In this document: in pieces, positions 54,230-64,000 of the stretch | Layout of the letters: every line of letters begins with the position of its first letter | How positions within the stretch are numbered: position 1 is the first letter of the stretch | Assembly: GCA_010093605.1 (NCBI GenBank) | Contig: MU004199.1 | Span: forward strand, 1,320,730-1,384,729 | Reading direction: 5' to 3' | Source: Lophium mytilinum | Taxonomy: Eukaryota > Ascomycota > Dothideomycetes > Mytilinidiales > Mytilinidiaceae | DNA length: 64,000 nucleotides | Translations under genes and position numbers: made by a program | Notes under the pieces: generated by a model | What the model was told of the DNA's origin: nothing | The model's input: only the letters and a program-made list of their open reading frames with translations | Databases searched by the model: none

Positions 54230-55698
54230 TTAGCGTTCGAGTGCCTTTTCGAGGCTCAACCTGAACGAGTCCTGGTCTATACCTCTTCCTATCACCACAA
54301 TCTTCCCTACAGCTGATGATGGAGCATCCGCCTCCGTGGGCTCCTTAGACCGGGCGCTGTTGCTTTCGTCTAAAAATTCGAAAACCTCGCGTACCCCTTG
54401 CAGCAGCTTTACTACTCCATCAGTTAGAACGATACGGCCTTTTATCCTGTGAACTTCGAAAGTCAACTGCTTTGATGAACCCGACAACGGGAGCACCGAT
54501 TCCCATAGCACCGAGCGGAGCCATGCGTCTACTGCATCTAATTTCTGAGGCTCAAGTACTGGTACTGGAAGCGATATTGTGGAGATGGTCTAGAGGTGTC
54601 AGTACGGTTCTGATATGTCTAATCTTTTTCGAAAGAATGATTCTCACTGGATCTAAATGACTATGTCCCTTGGTCGTGAATTCCAGTTCGTCCGCCTCAA
54701 TAGAGTCATACGCGTGGAGATCTAGCAGTACGCTCTCGAGTTGCGGGACTTGACTACGCTGCGTAACGTGAATCCTCGCTAGTCCGTTGATGGACTGAAT
54801 ACGAGCACGAACGGTCTCGAGCTCGGAAGGGGTGACTAAATCTGTCTTGTTGATGACTACGACATCCGCATGGGATATCTGGAGATGTGCAGTCGTCAGT
54901 TCATCGCCTTCGTGCTTGTGGTTTTCGGTAGCGTCGTGGACTACCGTCTCAGCTGGTGCTTCATCTAGGCTTTTGAGGATGTTCTTGGCGTCAACCAGTG
55001 TGACAATGCCGTCGAGATAGATGGTGCTCCCGAGCCCTTCGTCAACCCAGAAGAGAGGTGCTATGTTGCCAGGGTCTGCGAGGCCGGTGGTCTCGAGCAG
55101 GATGTAGTCGAAAAAGCCGCGGCGGTCCATGAGCGACTCGATAGCTGCGACGCCGGAATCTCTGTAGGCATGTGTTAGGAGATTGCTGAGACCGAGACTG
55201 GCGTTGGTGGTCATGACACCTACTTTACAGAACAGCATATGCAGCCGTTGGCTAGATCTAGCCATTCTTCCGCTTGCTGACCGTCCTTTGATACTGTGAG
55301 GGACTTTTCTATGTCGACAGCTGTGGTGAGAAATTGAATTAGAGCGGAACTCTACAAACGCAGGGCAAAGTCATACAATCACCAAACTCTGTAAGCGGTG
55401 GTCAGAGGACTTCTTTTCAGAGCATGTGCATGGGACGAACCATTCAGTATTACTGCAATCTTCTTTCCGTGGCGTTCTGTCAAGATGTAATTCAGAAGCG
55501 TTGTCTTGCCAGCTCCGAGATAACCTAGAAGTTTAGTTGACGTCGAGTTGCAACTAACCATAAGACCATACCTGTGATTATCGTTATGGGAACTTTTGTG
55601 ACTGATACCTCGCTGACTTCGGTCTCAAGGCCGGTCTCATCTTGTCCCGAGGCTACGAGGAGAGGTGGCGCCTCATCTTCATCCAAGTCAACGCTCAT
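54230..55698 (-). CDS. ZNG1: ZNG1/CobW-type zinc-chaperone GTPase (COG0523)
   Basis: Six exons: 55698-55572, 55524-55441, 55388-55377, 55320-55224, 55161-54648 and 54589-54230, giving 397 aa. The third exon is only 12 nt, flanked by GT-AG introns of 52 and 56 nt. Motifs are the P-loop [12 protein letters not shown], the metal site GCICCS (CXCC), switch/Walker [11 protein letters not shown], the base-recognition NKTD, and a C-terminal CobW_C domain with [14 protein letters not shown] and [14 protein letters not shown]. The family moves zinc to client enzymes, notably methionine aminopeptidase in eukaryotes. The N-terminal docking motif known as CPELVP in ZNG1 is here only APPLLV. The gene is divergent from MOB3 and convergent with the disordered-protein gene. 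Confidence 0.93.
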
Positions 55699-56263
55699 AG
55701 TAAGCTGTATAGTGCTGTCTTTACAGCCCCTAGCAATGCACCGAAATGGTGGCTATGATCGCCGATATTGAAACCTTCCCTGAGCGGTTAGAATCGGAAA
55801 GGGCTGCGAGGATCTCTGACAAGGAATAAATAAAAATGGGAGAGTTTATTTGGAGGTAAGCGGTTGAGACTTCTGAGTGAACGACTGATGGACAAGAGGT
55901 GAATATTGATTGGAAATAGGAATATATATACTGAATCGCGGAAATTGTGGGGACGCTTTGAGAACACCGCTTCGAAACTTCGGAATTGCTCGAAGCCGCA
56001 GTGTTGACCTTAAGGAGAGAAAAGGCAAACACTTACCCTTGTGCTAGAGCTGGACAGGCCTTCCCACAGTAGGTAATATTAGAAGAGGACGTTGATGGTA
56101 AAGGGACTTGCCGGAGTGACGTGAAGCTGGAGTGAAGAAAGAGTCTTCCCAAATCAGGTCTAGCGCGTCACATCTCTTGGCATACCCAAATACCAACCCG
56201 TCCGATCGTGAACTCCAAGCACAAGCCCAATCCCCAACCCGACACCGTGTAACGAGCCCGAGA
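55699..56263. promoter_or_regulatory. Divergent promoter ZNG1 / MOB3
   Basis: 565 bases between divergent start codons. No supported ORF and no distinctive motif beyond mild C/T richness next to the plus-strand start. Confidence 0.4.
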
Positions 56264-57858
56264 ATGATGGCAGCATTGTCTCCGTCGAGCTCGCCTCGAC
56301 TACCAAGCCCGCCGCCGATTGCAGAAGACCAGATAGGGCCGAAGTCGCCAACAGGCGCCCAAGCCGAACAACAGGCCAAGCTGTTCAGCATAGTAGACCA
56401 TGGCGCGTCAAGGAGAATACGGCCGGGGACAAAGGCGGAAGATATGACCGAAGGCCCTCCGCTGGTGGACTTGACAGAAGTACGTTAGCGATCTGGGAAG
56501 GCCAAAATCCGCAGAGCCACAGCAACACAACTTCATCGCAGACTACGGAGCTCCAAGCTAATTCAATTCTCTAGATAGACTCGGCCTTCCAGCTGACCGA
56601 ACACCTCAAAGCCCTCCACAATGCCCTCACGCATCCAATAGGCACAAACAATACAATCCCCATCGACAAGACCATGGCCATGCGACTTGCCCACCCCCCG
56701 GACGGCGTCGACAAGTCGCTGTGGCTCTACGAACTCTGCCGCTTCCTTACGCAAAAAGTAAACTCAATCATCATCGCCCTCTTCTCCGACAACCCGCCCT
56801 GCTCCTCCCACACCTGCCCCGAGATGCGCGCCTCGGAATGGCAGTATCTCTGCGCGGTCCACGACCCCCCGAAATCGTGCTGCGCAATCGACTACTGCTG
56901 CCACACGCTCGACTGGGCCGCCAATACGCTTACATCGCCCAAACACTTCCCGTCGCGGTTGGCGCTAGGGACTGAGGCCAGCACGGCGCATTTGCAGGTG
57001 CGACAGATTACGAATATATTCAGGAGGGTCTACCGCATCTTTGCACACGCGTGGTTCCAGCACCGCGAGATGTTCTGGAAGGTAGAGACGCGGACGGGGC
57101 TCTATATCTTCTTCAAGACGGTCTGCGATGTCTACAGCTTGATTCCCGAGGACAACTTTACTATTCCACCGGACGCGGAAGGAGTGGAGTCGACGCCGAC
57201 AGCGACGTCAAGCACGGTTGCGTCGATCTATGTGCGGGACGACGAGAATAGGCCTGTGGACGAAGAGAAGCTAGAACCACCTGCTTCGGAGAAGGAAGCG
57301 CAGCCCGGAAACACTACAAAGCGCGTGCATAGGCATACACCGTCGGTCGGCGTAACAGCCGTCTCCACCGTCGTTGAAGAGAACGAGGATGAGGAAGAGA
57401 ACCCAGCAGCACAAAAACAAGCGGCCGCAGAAACAAAATCAGAACCAGAGATCCTCCCTGTGCCTGAGGAGCTAGAGCCAGAAGAAGAGGAGCTAATCGA
57501 GCCGCCGACTCCCATGACGGCGATCGAGGACTCGGCAGACCAAGCCCAAGATCTTGCAGAACCTGAAAACAAGCTGCAGCGTGCCCTAACGCCAGAATCC
57601 GAGCCAGAGGTCGTGGAACCGCCTGCCGCGGAGGCGGAGCAGCACCCGCTGTCCGAGACGGAAGATCCGCTGCCGAAAGCGGAAGAACTCGATGAGAGTG
57701 GGGTTGCGGATGCGGAACCAGCGCCTGTCGCACCAGTGGCGGCGGAAGCGGAGGACGAGAAGGGAGAGAAGGCCGAACCCGCGGCAACGACAGTGGAGCC
57801 TGTGGAGACGAAGGATGAGACGGCGGAGGCGGGTGAGGCGAAGAAGGACGATGCGTGA
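56264..57858 (+). CDS. MOB3: MOB-family protein, phocein/MOB3 type (STRIPAK), with long acidic tail
   Basis: Exon 1 is 56264-56479 and exon 2 is 56575-57858, with a 95-nt GT-AG intron. The product is 499 aa. The MOB domain starts near residue 75: DSAFQLTEHLKALHN, LWLYELCRFLTQKVN, then the zinc-binding core CSSHTCPEMRASEWQYLCAVHDPPKSC, AIDYCCHTLDWA and HAWFQHREMF. These features match phocein (MOB4), the fungal MOB3 of the STRIPAK complex, better than MOB1 or MOB2. From about residue 300 the protein is a Glu/Ala/Pro-rich tail of ~190 residues (PEELEPEEEELIEPP) absent from animal phocein. An upstream in-frame ATG at 56132 exists but gives a non-conserved extension. Confidence 0.88.
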
Positions 57859-60800
57859 GCTGTTGTTACTGTCCGTTTGGGAAGGGCATATGTAACAGTA
57901 ATTCCAGGGTTGGTAGAGACGATGCTGTTACCAGGGAGTTTAAGTTTGTAGCGCTTGAGCGCTTGATGGGCATTCTATTAGCCTTTGATACCACGTCAAA
58001 TAAGCTTCTGGTAAATAGGATGTTTTGTATAAGTACGACATTATTGAGAGTTTATCACATCTTGTACCAGTCTAATGCGCGTCAGACGTTTTCGTGTAAT
58101 GTTAGATTTGTGATATAATCCACGCGTCCTCTTGTGTAATGTCAACGGCCTAGCTAAACGCTTCTTCCCTGTGATATTATTTAAGCAAAATATGCTAGTG
58201 TTCCAAGATTAGAACAGTAAGGTCAGGTCATGAATGTAAAAAGCTTATGTAGCAGAGACCTTAAGTAAATACCATTAGTAAACGCACAAATACTTTAAAT
58301 AGCAAGATGCTTCTGTTGACTGTTAAGCTTCACTCCCAGGACATCCTAGCGAGAGACGACGCTGGTAGATGAAACATAACCATTAGTCCTACCGGTTCAA
58401 GGCCTATATTTCCCCATGTAAGAGCATTCGAAGTGCGTTTAGAGCGGTGAAGAGTGTCCGCAGGCTCAAGTGTTCTCATGCTGTGCCTCCCAGCTCATCA
58501 CGCACAACATCACTTCACCGCATGCAAGACCGTTGCGTCATCCATGGGCAGCGATCAGCACACACCCTTCCCGGCCCCATTCTCCCCAGACTCGCCAAGC
58601 AGCGGGTCTGTGGGATCAGTGCCTTTTCTTTTCTCTGGAACCGATTGCAGCAGGTTGCCACGTGCCATCCGCGAACCAGGCACCTCCACAACTCTCATCG
58701 ATCGTCATCGGCATACACGTTGCAGGAGACGTGGACAGCGCCGTGCTGCGTTGATGCGCTGCATGAAGGTGGGTCTGCGGATAAAACAACGGTGTTCTTC
58801 TTACGGGAAGTCGAAGCTGGCACTACTCCATTAATCAAAGGCCTGTAGATGACTGCCAGAACGCGCTGCTGCCGGTTGGTGTGATTGGCCGTCTACTTTA
58901 ACCTTTTAAAGAGGTGCAGAGGGTTGATCAAATTGGCTCGCCGCGGGCGGGAACGCAGTTCGCCGTGCCGATGATCGGTGAGAGGGGCAGGTGGAGGTTG
59001 CAGGGTGGCTGCGACGTGAGGCTGAAAGCGGATGGTGAGAGAGGGCTGCCGCGGGCTTTTCTGGCGTCGACGGGCGGCTCGCACAATTGCTTCTTCTGGG
59101 CTGGGGCGCCGGGGCGGTGGTCGGCTGGGATGGGGCGCGCCAGGAGGCTGGAGGCGGGTCCCTGAGGCTTGGGATCAGGAAGAAGAGCAGCGCTGTTGCG
59201 TCTTGGATGAATGAAGAAGGTGGACGAGGTTGTGATGCAGGGGATGGCACAGACTTTCACCGACGCGAGCGCACGATGCAGCCGGGGACTCGAAGGGGCG
59301 CGAGGGTGCTGCATGTTGCGCATGACGAGGCCGACGAGGTGCCTGGCGCGGCCGGATGAGGTGGTGCTCATGCTGCCTGGTGTGAGGTGTGCAGTTGGGC
59401 GGGGCGGCTTCGACGTTCCGATATGTGCCCATCCATGCTCGATCAGCTGCGGCTTGCCGTCTTCAGGCGAGCGCAAGCTAAGCGGTGCTGGCGGAGCTTG
59501 GTGGTGGAGCACGCCGAAGGAGTCGGACCATGCTGGATGTTCCGCCAGGGTGTTGACGTCCTGGCTTTATCTGATCCTACCTGCTTCCACCACCAGAGCC
59601 AGCATCTCAGCTTCTGGCCATCACGCCCTCTCCAGCTCTTGAAACGCCGGGGATGCACGAGCAGCTTCACGCAACTCAAAGCATGTCGGCTGCAGGCAGA
59701 GCAGGCAAGAGTTTTTCGAGGCGGCGGATTCGCTGACGGAGCGAGGCCTGGTCGCCCTCACACTCAGGTCGCTTTGGCGAGGGCGCAGACGCCACAGTAG
59801 CTGCAGCCTCTGACAGCACCCCGGCCCGCAGGGAAGTCTGGGGTAAGAATGCCTGATTGGGCTGGCTACAACGCCTTGCTGCTGGCCAACGGGCCGGACT
59901 GGTAGGGGACCCGGTGCGCGCGCCAATTGCTGAGCGCGAGGCCGTCTGGTGTGACTGTCAGTTGAGGTGCAGACGCCGATGCAGACGCCGATGATGCTCG
60001 AGGCCTGTGAACAGAGGCCTGTGCTGCTTTTGTTCGAGAACGACAATAAGAACGCCTGGTCTGGCCGCTGGGAGCGGGTGGGCGACCGCATCGCATGCCG
60101 ACAGCCGGGGGACATGCAGACTGCTCCTTTGTGACGTGGAGAGAGGATGGGCAGTCCAAGCTGCCTCGTCGACGACGCCGTGCTCAAGGGCTGCAGCTCT
60201 GCAGGAGCAGGGTGTGTGGTGAGGGCGCTCAGGGCAGCAGAGTAGGCAGATGTTGCAAGCATCGAGGCGATACTGTGGAGCATCTTGGAGTTACGAGAAG
60301 ATTTGACAAAGCCCCCACGCCCCGCGCTTTCTATTTGGCGGGCGGCCAAGTCACGTGCTGGCGCTATAGCGTAGTGCAGAATAATCAGCACTCAGTTGAA
60401 GCATGCGCAAACAGCCACGATACTTTCTTACACACAAGTACCTTCTTAGCATACGCCAACAGCATTAGCTACTTATCTCTCCACTACACCCTTAGATAGT
60501 GCTGATAATTCAAGAGTATCCTTATGTAGTGGGGGGTTCTCACTTTCTTGAGGCGTCTAATATTGTTTCCTACTTGGTACAGAAAGACATGCCTGTGCTG
60601 CCTGCGGCTCTGCAGTTAATTCTGCCTCTATTCTGCACACATGGGATGAGGGACAGACTACAGCTCCCCGCCCGCGACCTCGAGAACAGCCCCCACGCCA
60701 ACACCCGTGACTTTGCTCACGCTTCTCCGCACTGGCCTCTGTGGCTGCTCTAGGGCTTCAACGGCAGACACGGCACGGCTCACGAGAGACGCCGCCGTTG

Positions 60801-61599
60801 GATGGCCTCTGCCTCTGCCTCTTTTGCATGCCGAGGGCGCATCAAAACGCTGTTCGCAGCATCGAGACACGGCAGCAGCGTGCAGGCCAGACTGTGCACA
60901 CCTCTGCTCCTCCCCTTCGGCATACCCCAGACGGCGATCGCAGTGACAAGCTTGCAGTTATCGCGGCTGCGGCGGAGATCCCAAGCGCTGCAATAAACCC
61001 AGGTCAGACTTCCTGCGCGCCGCCGCCCATATCCCGCAAACCCGCAGCCTTGAGAAAGGCCGCTGCCCCCATCCTTCTCGCCCTCTGTCTGCTGAATCCC
61101 ACGCTCGCCGGCCACCACGAGCTTCCCTCCACGCTGCCACGCAGAGACGGCCCTCGAAGCACCGAAGCACTCTTCTAAGACCGCCCATCATCCCGCTCTC
61201 CCCAGCCCGCCGCCCGCGTGTCGCTGCAGGTCATCCACCAACCTGACGGAGCACTCCGCGACCCCAAACCCCTCCACGCCGCCGCCCTACACCACCACCA
61301 GGGCACACGCTTCCCTGACTATCCCGTGATCTCCGCTCAAATCGCCCCGGGGTGCTGTTGATCTCGACAGCCTCGACACTCGAGTTGCATCTGCTGCCGT
61401 GCAACCTAAAGGACCACACACCTGGAGGATGCTCGCCGACGTCCGATAGCCTCAACCCCAAGACACCGCAATTACCCACTGCCCGCGACCCGTAAGCATT
61501 GCACGCGACCGCTTGAAACCGCGAAATTACCACTGGGAGCCCTCCGTGAGCTTACCCACCCCTCGACGCCGCTGCGACTCGGCGAATTGACGACCTACC
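57859..61599. other. Long spacer / leader of the C2H2 regulator
   Basis: 3.7 kb without a supported gene. About 58910-59480 is GC-rich and purine-skewed on the plus strand, and 60600-61590 is strongly C-rich. The latter is plausibly the long 5' leader of the transcription factor. ORFs up to 256 codons occur on both strands at 58.9-60.4 kb but overlap each other, lack family signal and read as low-complexity Pro/Ser/Arg/Ala translations. A CACGTG lies at 60353-60358. No RNA gene was recognised. Confidence 0.45.
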
Positions 61600-64000
61600 A
61601 TGACGGCGCAAATTCTTTCCATGCATACATCGCACGCGTCGGATTTTGGAAAGATGGACTCGATGCTCCCCCAGAAGATGGACACCTCCCAGGTCGAGCC
61701 GCCGACGCCCTCGTCACCGGGCGAGAACCGCGGCCGCCGGCGCAACAGGGAGGATGGCGGAGACATCATGGACGGCGATAATGGCGACGACGGCGAGGCC
61801 GGTGGCTCCTCGAGGAAGCGCAGGAGGAGCCGCAAAGGTCTGGACAAGAAGTTCGAGTGCCCGCACGAAGGCTGTGGGAAGAGCTATTCGAGGGCAGAGC
61901 ATTTATACCGCCACCAGCTCAATCGTAAGTTCCCCTTCGTCCTTTTAGCAGGATTTGCCCCCAGAGGTAAAGTAGAGAGGTGGAGGGCAGCGGCAGGCCT
62001 CACGACCCGCTCTCAGGGCAGCATATGTCTCGGGGAGGCGAAATGCACCCGTGGTTCGCGTGGAAAACTTGTCTAACCGCGGTTTCACAGACAATCCAAA
62101 GCAGATCTACCACTGCGACTTTCCCGAGTGCCACCGCTCCTTCGTCCGCCAGGACCTATGTGCCCGCCACAAGGAGAGACACACGGCGCGAGGCTCGCAG
62201 CTGCTGCGCAAGGACACATTCATGCACAATATCAACCCTATTGTGACCGCCGCTATGGCGCCGAAGAACCAGCCTGGGAACCTTGGCAAGATGGTGAGGG
62301 CCTCCCCCACGGCAAGACCCCCCCTGAGGGATTTTAGGACTCTCACTGACGTCCTGCAGATTCAGCAGGGACCACCGGAACGATCCTTTGCGATGCAGTC
62401 TCCTGCGTCTGCCGTGCCCAGCTCAGGCACTGCGGGCTCGGAAATCTCCCCGCCGCTGGACCCTACGCTGCACTCTCCAGCATCTGATATAGCCGCGCGG
62501 CAGGTGCACAATCCCCTGAACCGCACGCGGAGTGACGACAACTACCGCGGGCCTGATGCCAAGCCCTACGATATGGCTTCTCGGCCTCCAGGAACGTTCG
62601 GACCGCCTCATCCGCGACAGTCCAGCTTCGGGTCCTTCAACAATGTCCGGCCTCAGGTCTCGCCGCATATGAGCAACGGGACTAACTTCTCGCGACCCGA
62701 TCTGCGGACCCAGACCTCGAACTTGACATCCTACGGCTCGAATTCGCCATACAACTCGGCCACAACGCCTGCACAGTCCTACCCCACTTCGGCACCCGTC
62801 AACAGTTCGTACCCATCACAATCGCCCTCTGCATACCAGCCACAGCAGAACTTCCCGCCGTTTTCTTCTCTGCCGCCTCCAGAGTATGCAACGATGACGC
62901 AAGCTCCAGCCGCACGAGATCAGGACACTTCGTCCTACAACGGGACCTCTGGGCCGACCCCAATGAGCGGAATGGAGAACACGTCCTCCGGCGACACGAG
63001 GATGAATGGCGTCTCTGAAGCGCAGTTCGTGGAGAACATGACCCCGTCGTATGCCATGCCCGTGTTTGGCGGCGACGGATATAGCCGCTCTCCTTTTGCT
63101 ATGGCAGACGACTTTGCAGCGTGGCTGTTCAACGACTCCAACTCCTTCGGCGGTCCTGGCACGTCTCCGATGGGATATCCAGCTGGCGGCGGTGGTGTTG
63201 GAAACGCAATAGGCGGTGCTTCTCAGATCGGCCTGCAAGCACCGTACTTCAACTATGATCCCGTAGTCAGTGGTTACTACAACCAGCCTGCACCTCCGCA
63301 GCACCCCATGGCTGTCAACAGCATTCTCGATACTAGCTTACCAGAATCTGCGCTCTCCGAGGACAAGAGGCAACAGCTGTTGGATCTGATCATGGGCCGC
63401 TTCAACGAAACCGATCATGCGCCCGTCAAGAAACAGAAAGATGAGATCTGCGACGGCAATAAAGAGGACGACAACCATGTTCTCAGCCTGCATATGATGC
63501 AGACCTACATTGGCTCCTTCTGGGTTCATTTCCATCCGCAGCTACCGATACTGCATCGGCCAACGTTCAACGCAGCATCATGTCCCGATCTCCTGCTGTT
63601 GGCTATGATGTCTCTGGGTGCGTCGTGCTTAGACAAGACCTACGGACATGAGAAAGCGCAAGCGTGCTCTCAGCTGTCAAACTTCTTAGCGTGGCACTTG
63701 CGCTGGGAGATATTCGTAAGTATCAGCTGTCTATACTGCTCTGCATTCAAACTGACTTATTCTTGCAGATGGATGCAGATTTCCGCCCGCCAGCCAAGCT
63801 GTGGGTCTTCCAGGCACTTTTGCTGCTTGAGATGTTCGAAAAGATGTACTCAACACGTCCGCTACACGAGAGAGCGCACATACATCATGCCACCACGCTT
63901 ACGCTGATGCGGAGAGGCTCTTCGTTGATTGGGAGGTCGGCCATGGACTCACCACCCAGCGTCAAGGACGCAAAGGTTGGGGTGAATGGCAACCATCCCT
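61600..64000 (+). CDS. C2H2 transcription factor with fungal middle-homology domain (cut by window end)
   Basis: Exon 1 is 61600-61924, exon 2 is 62091-63715, and exon 3 starts at 63769 and runs off the window. About 728 residues are visible. Two classical fingers CX4CX12HX3H are present: the first at about 87-109 (CPHEGCGKSYSRAEHLYRHQLNH), whose last His codon is split by intron 1, and the second immediately after (CDFPECHRSFVRQDLCARHKERH). A basic patch (RKRRRSRKG) precedes them. A ~300-residue Ser/Pro/Gln/Asn-rich linker follows. From about 570 a fungal_trans-like domain begins (MMQTYIGSFWVHFHPQLPILHRPTF; LLLLAMMSLGASCLD; WVFQALLLLEMFEKMYS). Target unknown. Confidence 0.9.

Noticed and set aside
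58928-60391. Minus-strand ORFs of 194 and 256 codons
   Set aside because: Pro/Ser/Arg/Ala-rich translations overlapping equally long plus-strand ORFs in GC-rich DNA; no family-like block, signal peptide or intron logic.

Overview
The window is nuclear DNA of a filamentous ascomycete (Pezizomycotina). A placement in Dothideomycetes is plausible but unproven. The evidence is short GT-AG introns of about 45-120 nt, many of them phase-shifting, a Zn2Cys6 regulator with a fungal middle-homology domain, HeLo-type and pseudokinase proteins, Ser/Thr-rich secreted proteins, and AT-rich islands with transition patterns like those left by repeat-induced point mutation (RIP). I reconstructed introns by hand from splice signals and reading-frame continuity. 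Exon lists are therefore predictions, although most are supported by continuity of a recognisable protein family across the junction.

Layout. 1-0.7 kb: AT-rich island with a GATA microsatellite. 0.7-11.8 kb: housekeeping block with TIP41 (TOR/PP2A signalling), a multi-pass membrane protein of unknown function, VPS36 (ESCRT-II) sharing a divergent promoter with a THP3/LENG8-type SAC3-family protein, a 2 kb repeat-bearing spacer, and the polarity scaffold BEM1 (SH3-SH3-PX-PB1). 11.8-15.3 kb: gene-poor stretch with an intron-containing tRNA-Glu(CTC) and a second AT-rich island bounded by inverted 11-bp minisatellites. 15.3-24.3 kb: accessory genes, namely a D-glutamate cyclase/DUF1445-like protein, a Zn2Cys6 transcription factor, a small multi-pass membrane protein and three small charged proteins of unknown function. 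24.9-30.8 kb: the most interesting locus. A large active-looking kinase-ankyrin protein with EDxWGF repeats lies tail-to-tail, with 27 bp between the stop codons, with a HeLo-like/pseudokinase protein. The pair resembles the RIPK/MLKL logic of regulated cell death. 31.9-42.0 kb: two secreted Ser/Thr-rich surface proteins flank a broken Gfd2/YDR514C-like gene and an AIF-like FAD oxidoreductase whose promoter carries a perfect GATA inverted repeat. 43.3-46.0 kb: a seven-exon oligopeptide (OPT) transporter with two mutually similar introns. 47.2-57.9 kb: a second housekeeping block with a rhodanese, SMC2 (condensin, with a GC-AG intron in the ABC signature), a disordered protein, a ZNG1/CobW GTPase with a 12-nt micro-exon, and a phocein-type MOB3 (STRIPAK). 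57.9-61.6 kb: a long gene-free spacer leading into a C2H2 transcription factor cut by the window end.

No metabolic cluster, CRISPR array, rRNA or intact transposon was recognised. The housekeeping genes do not form one pathway; their order is ordinary fungal gene scatter. The kinase-ankyrin/HeLo-pseudokinase pair is the only neighbourhood where adjacency itself suggests a joint function.
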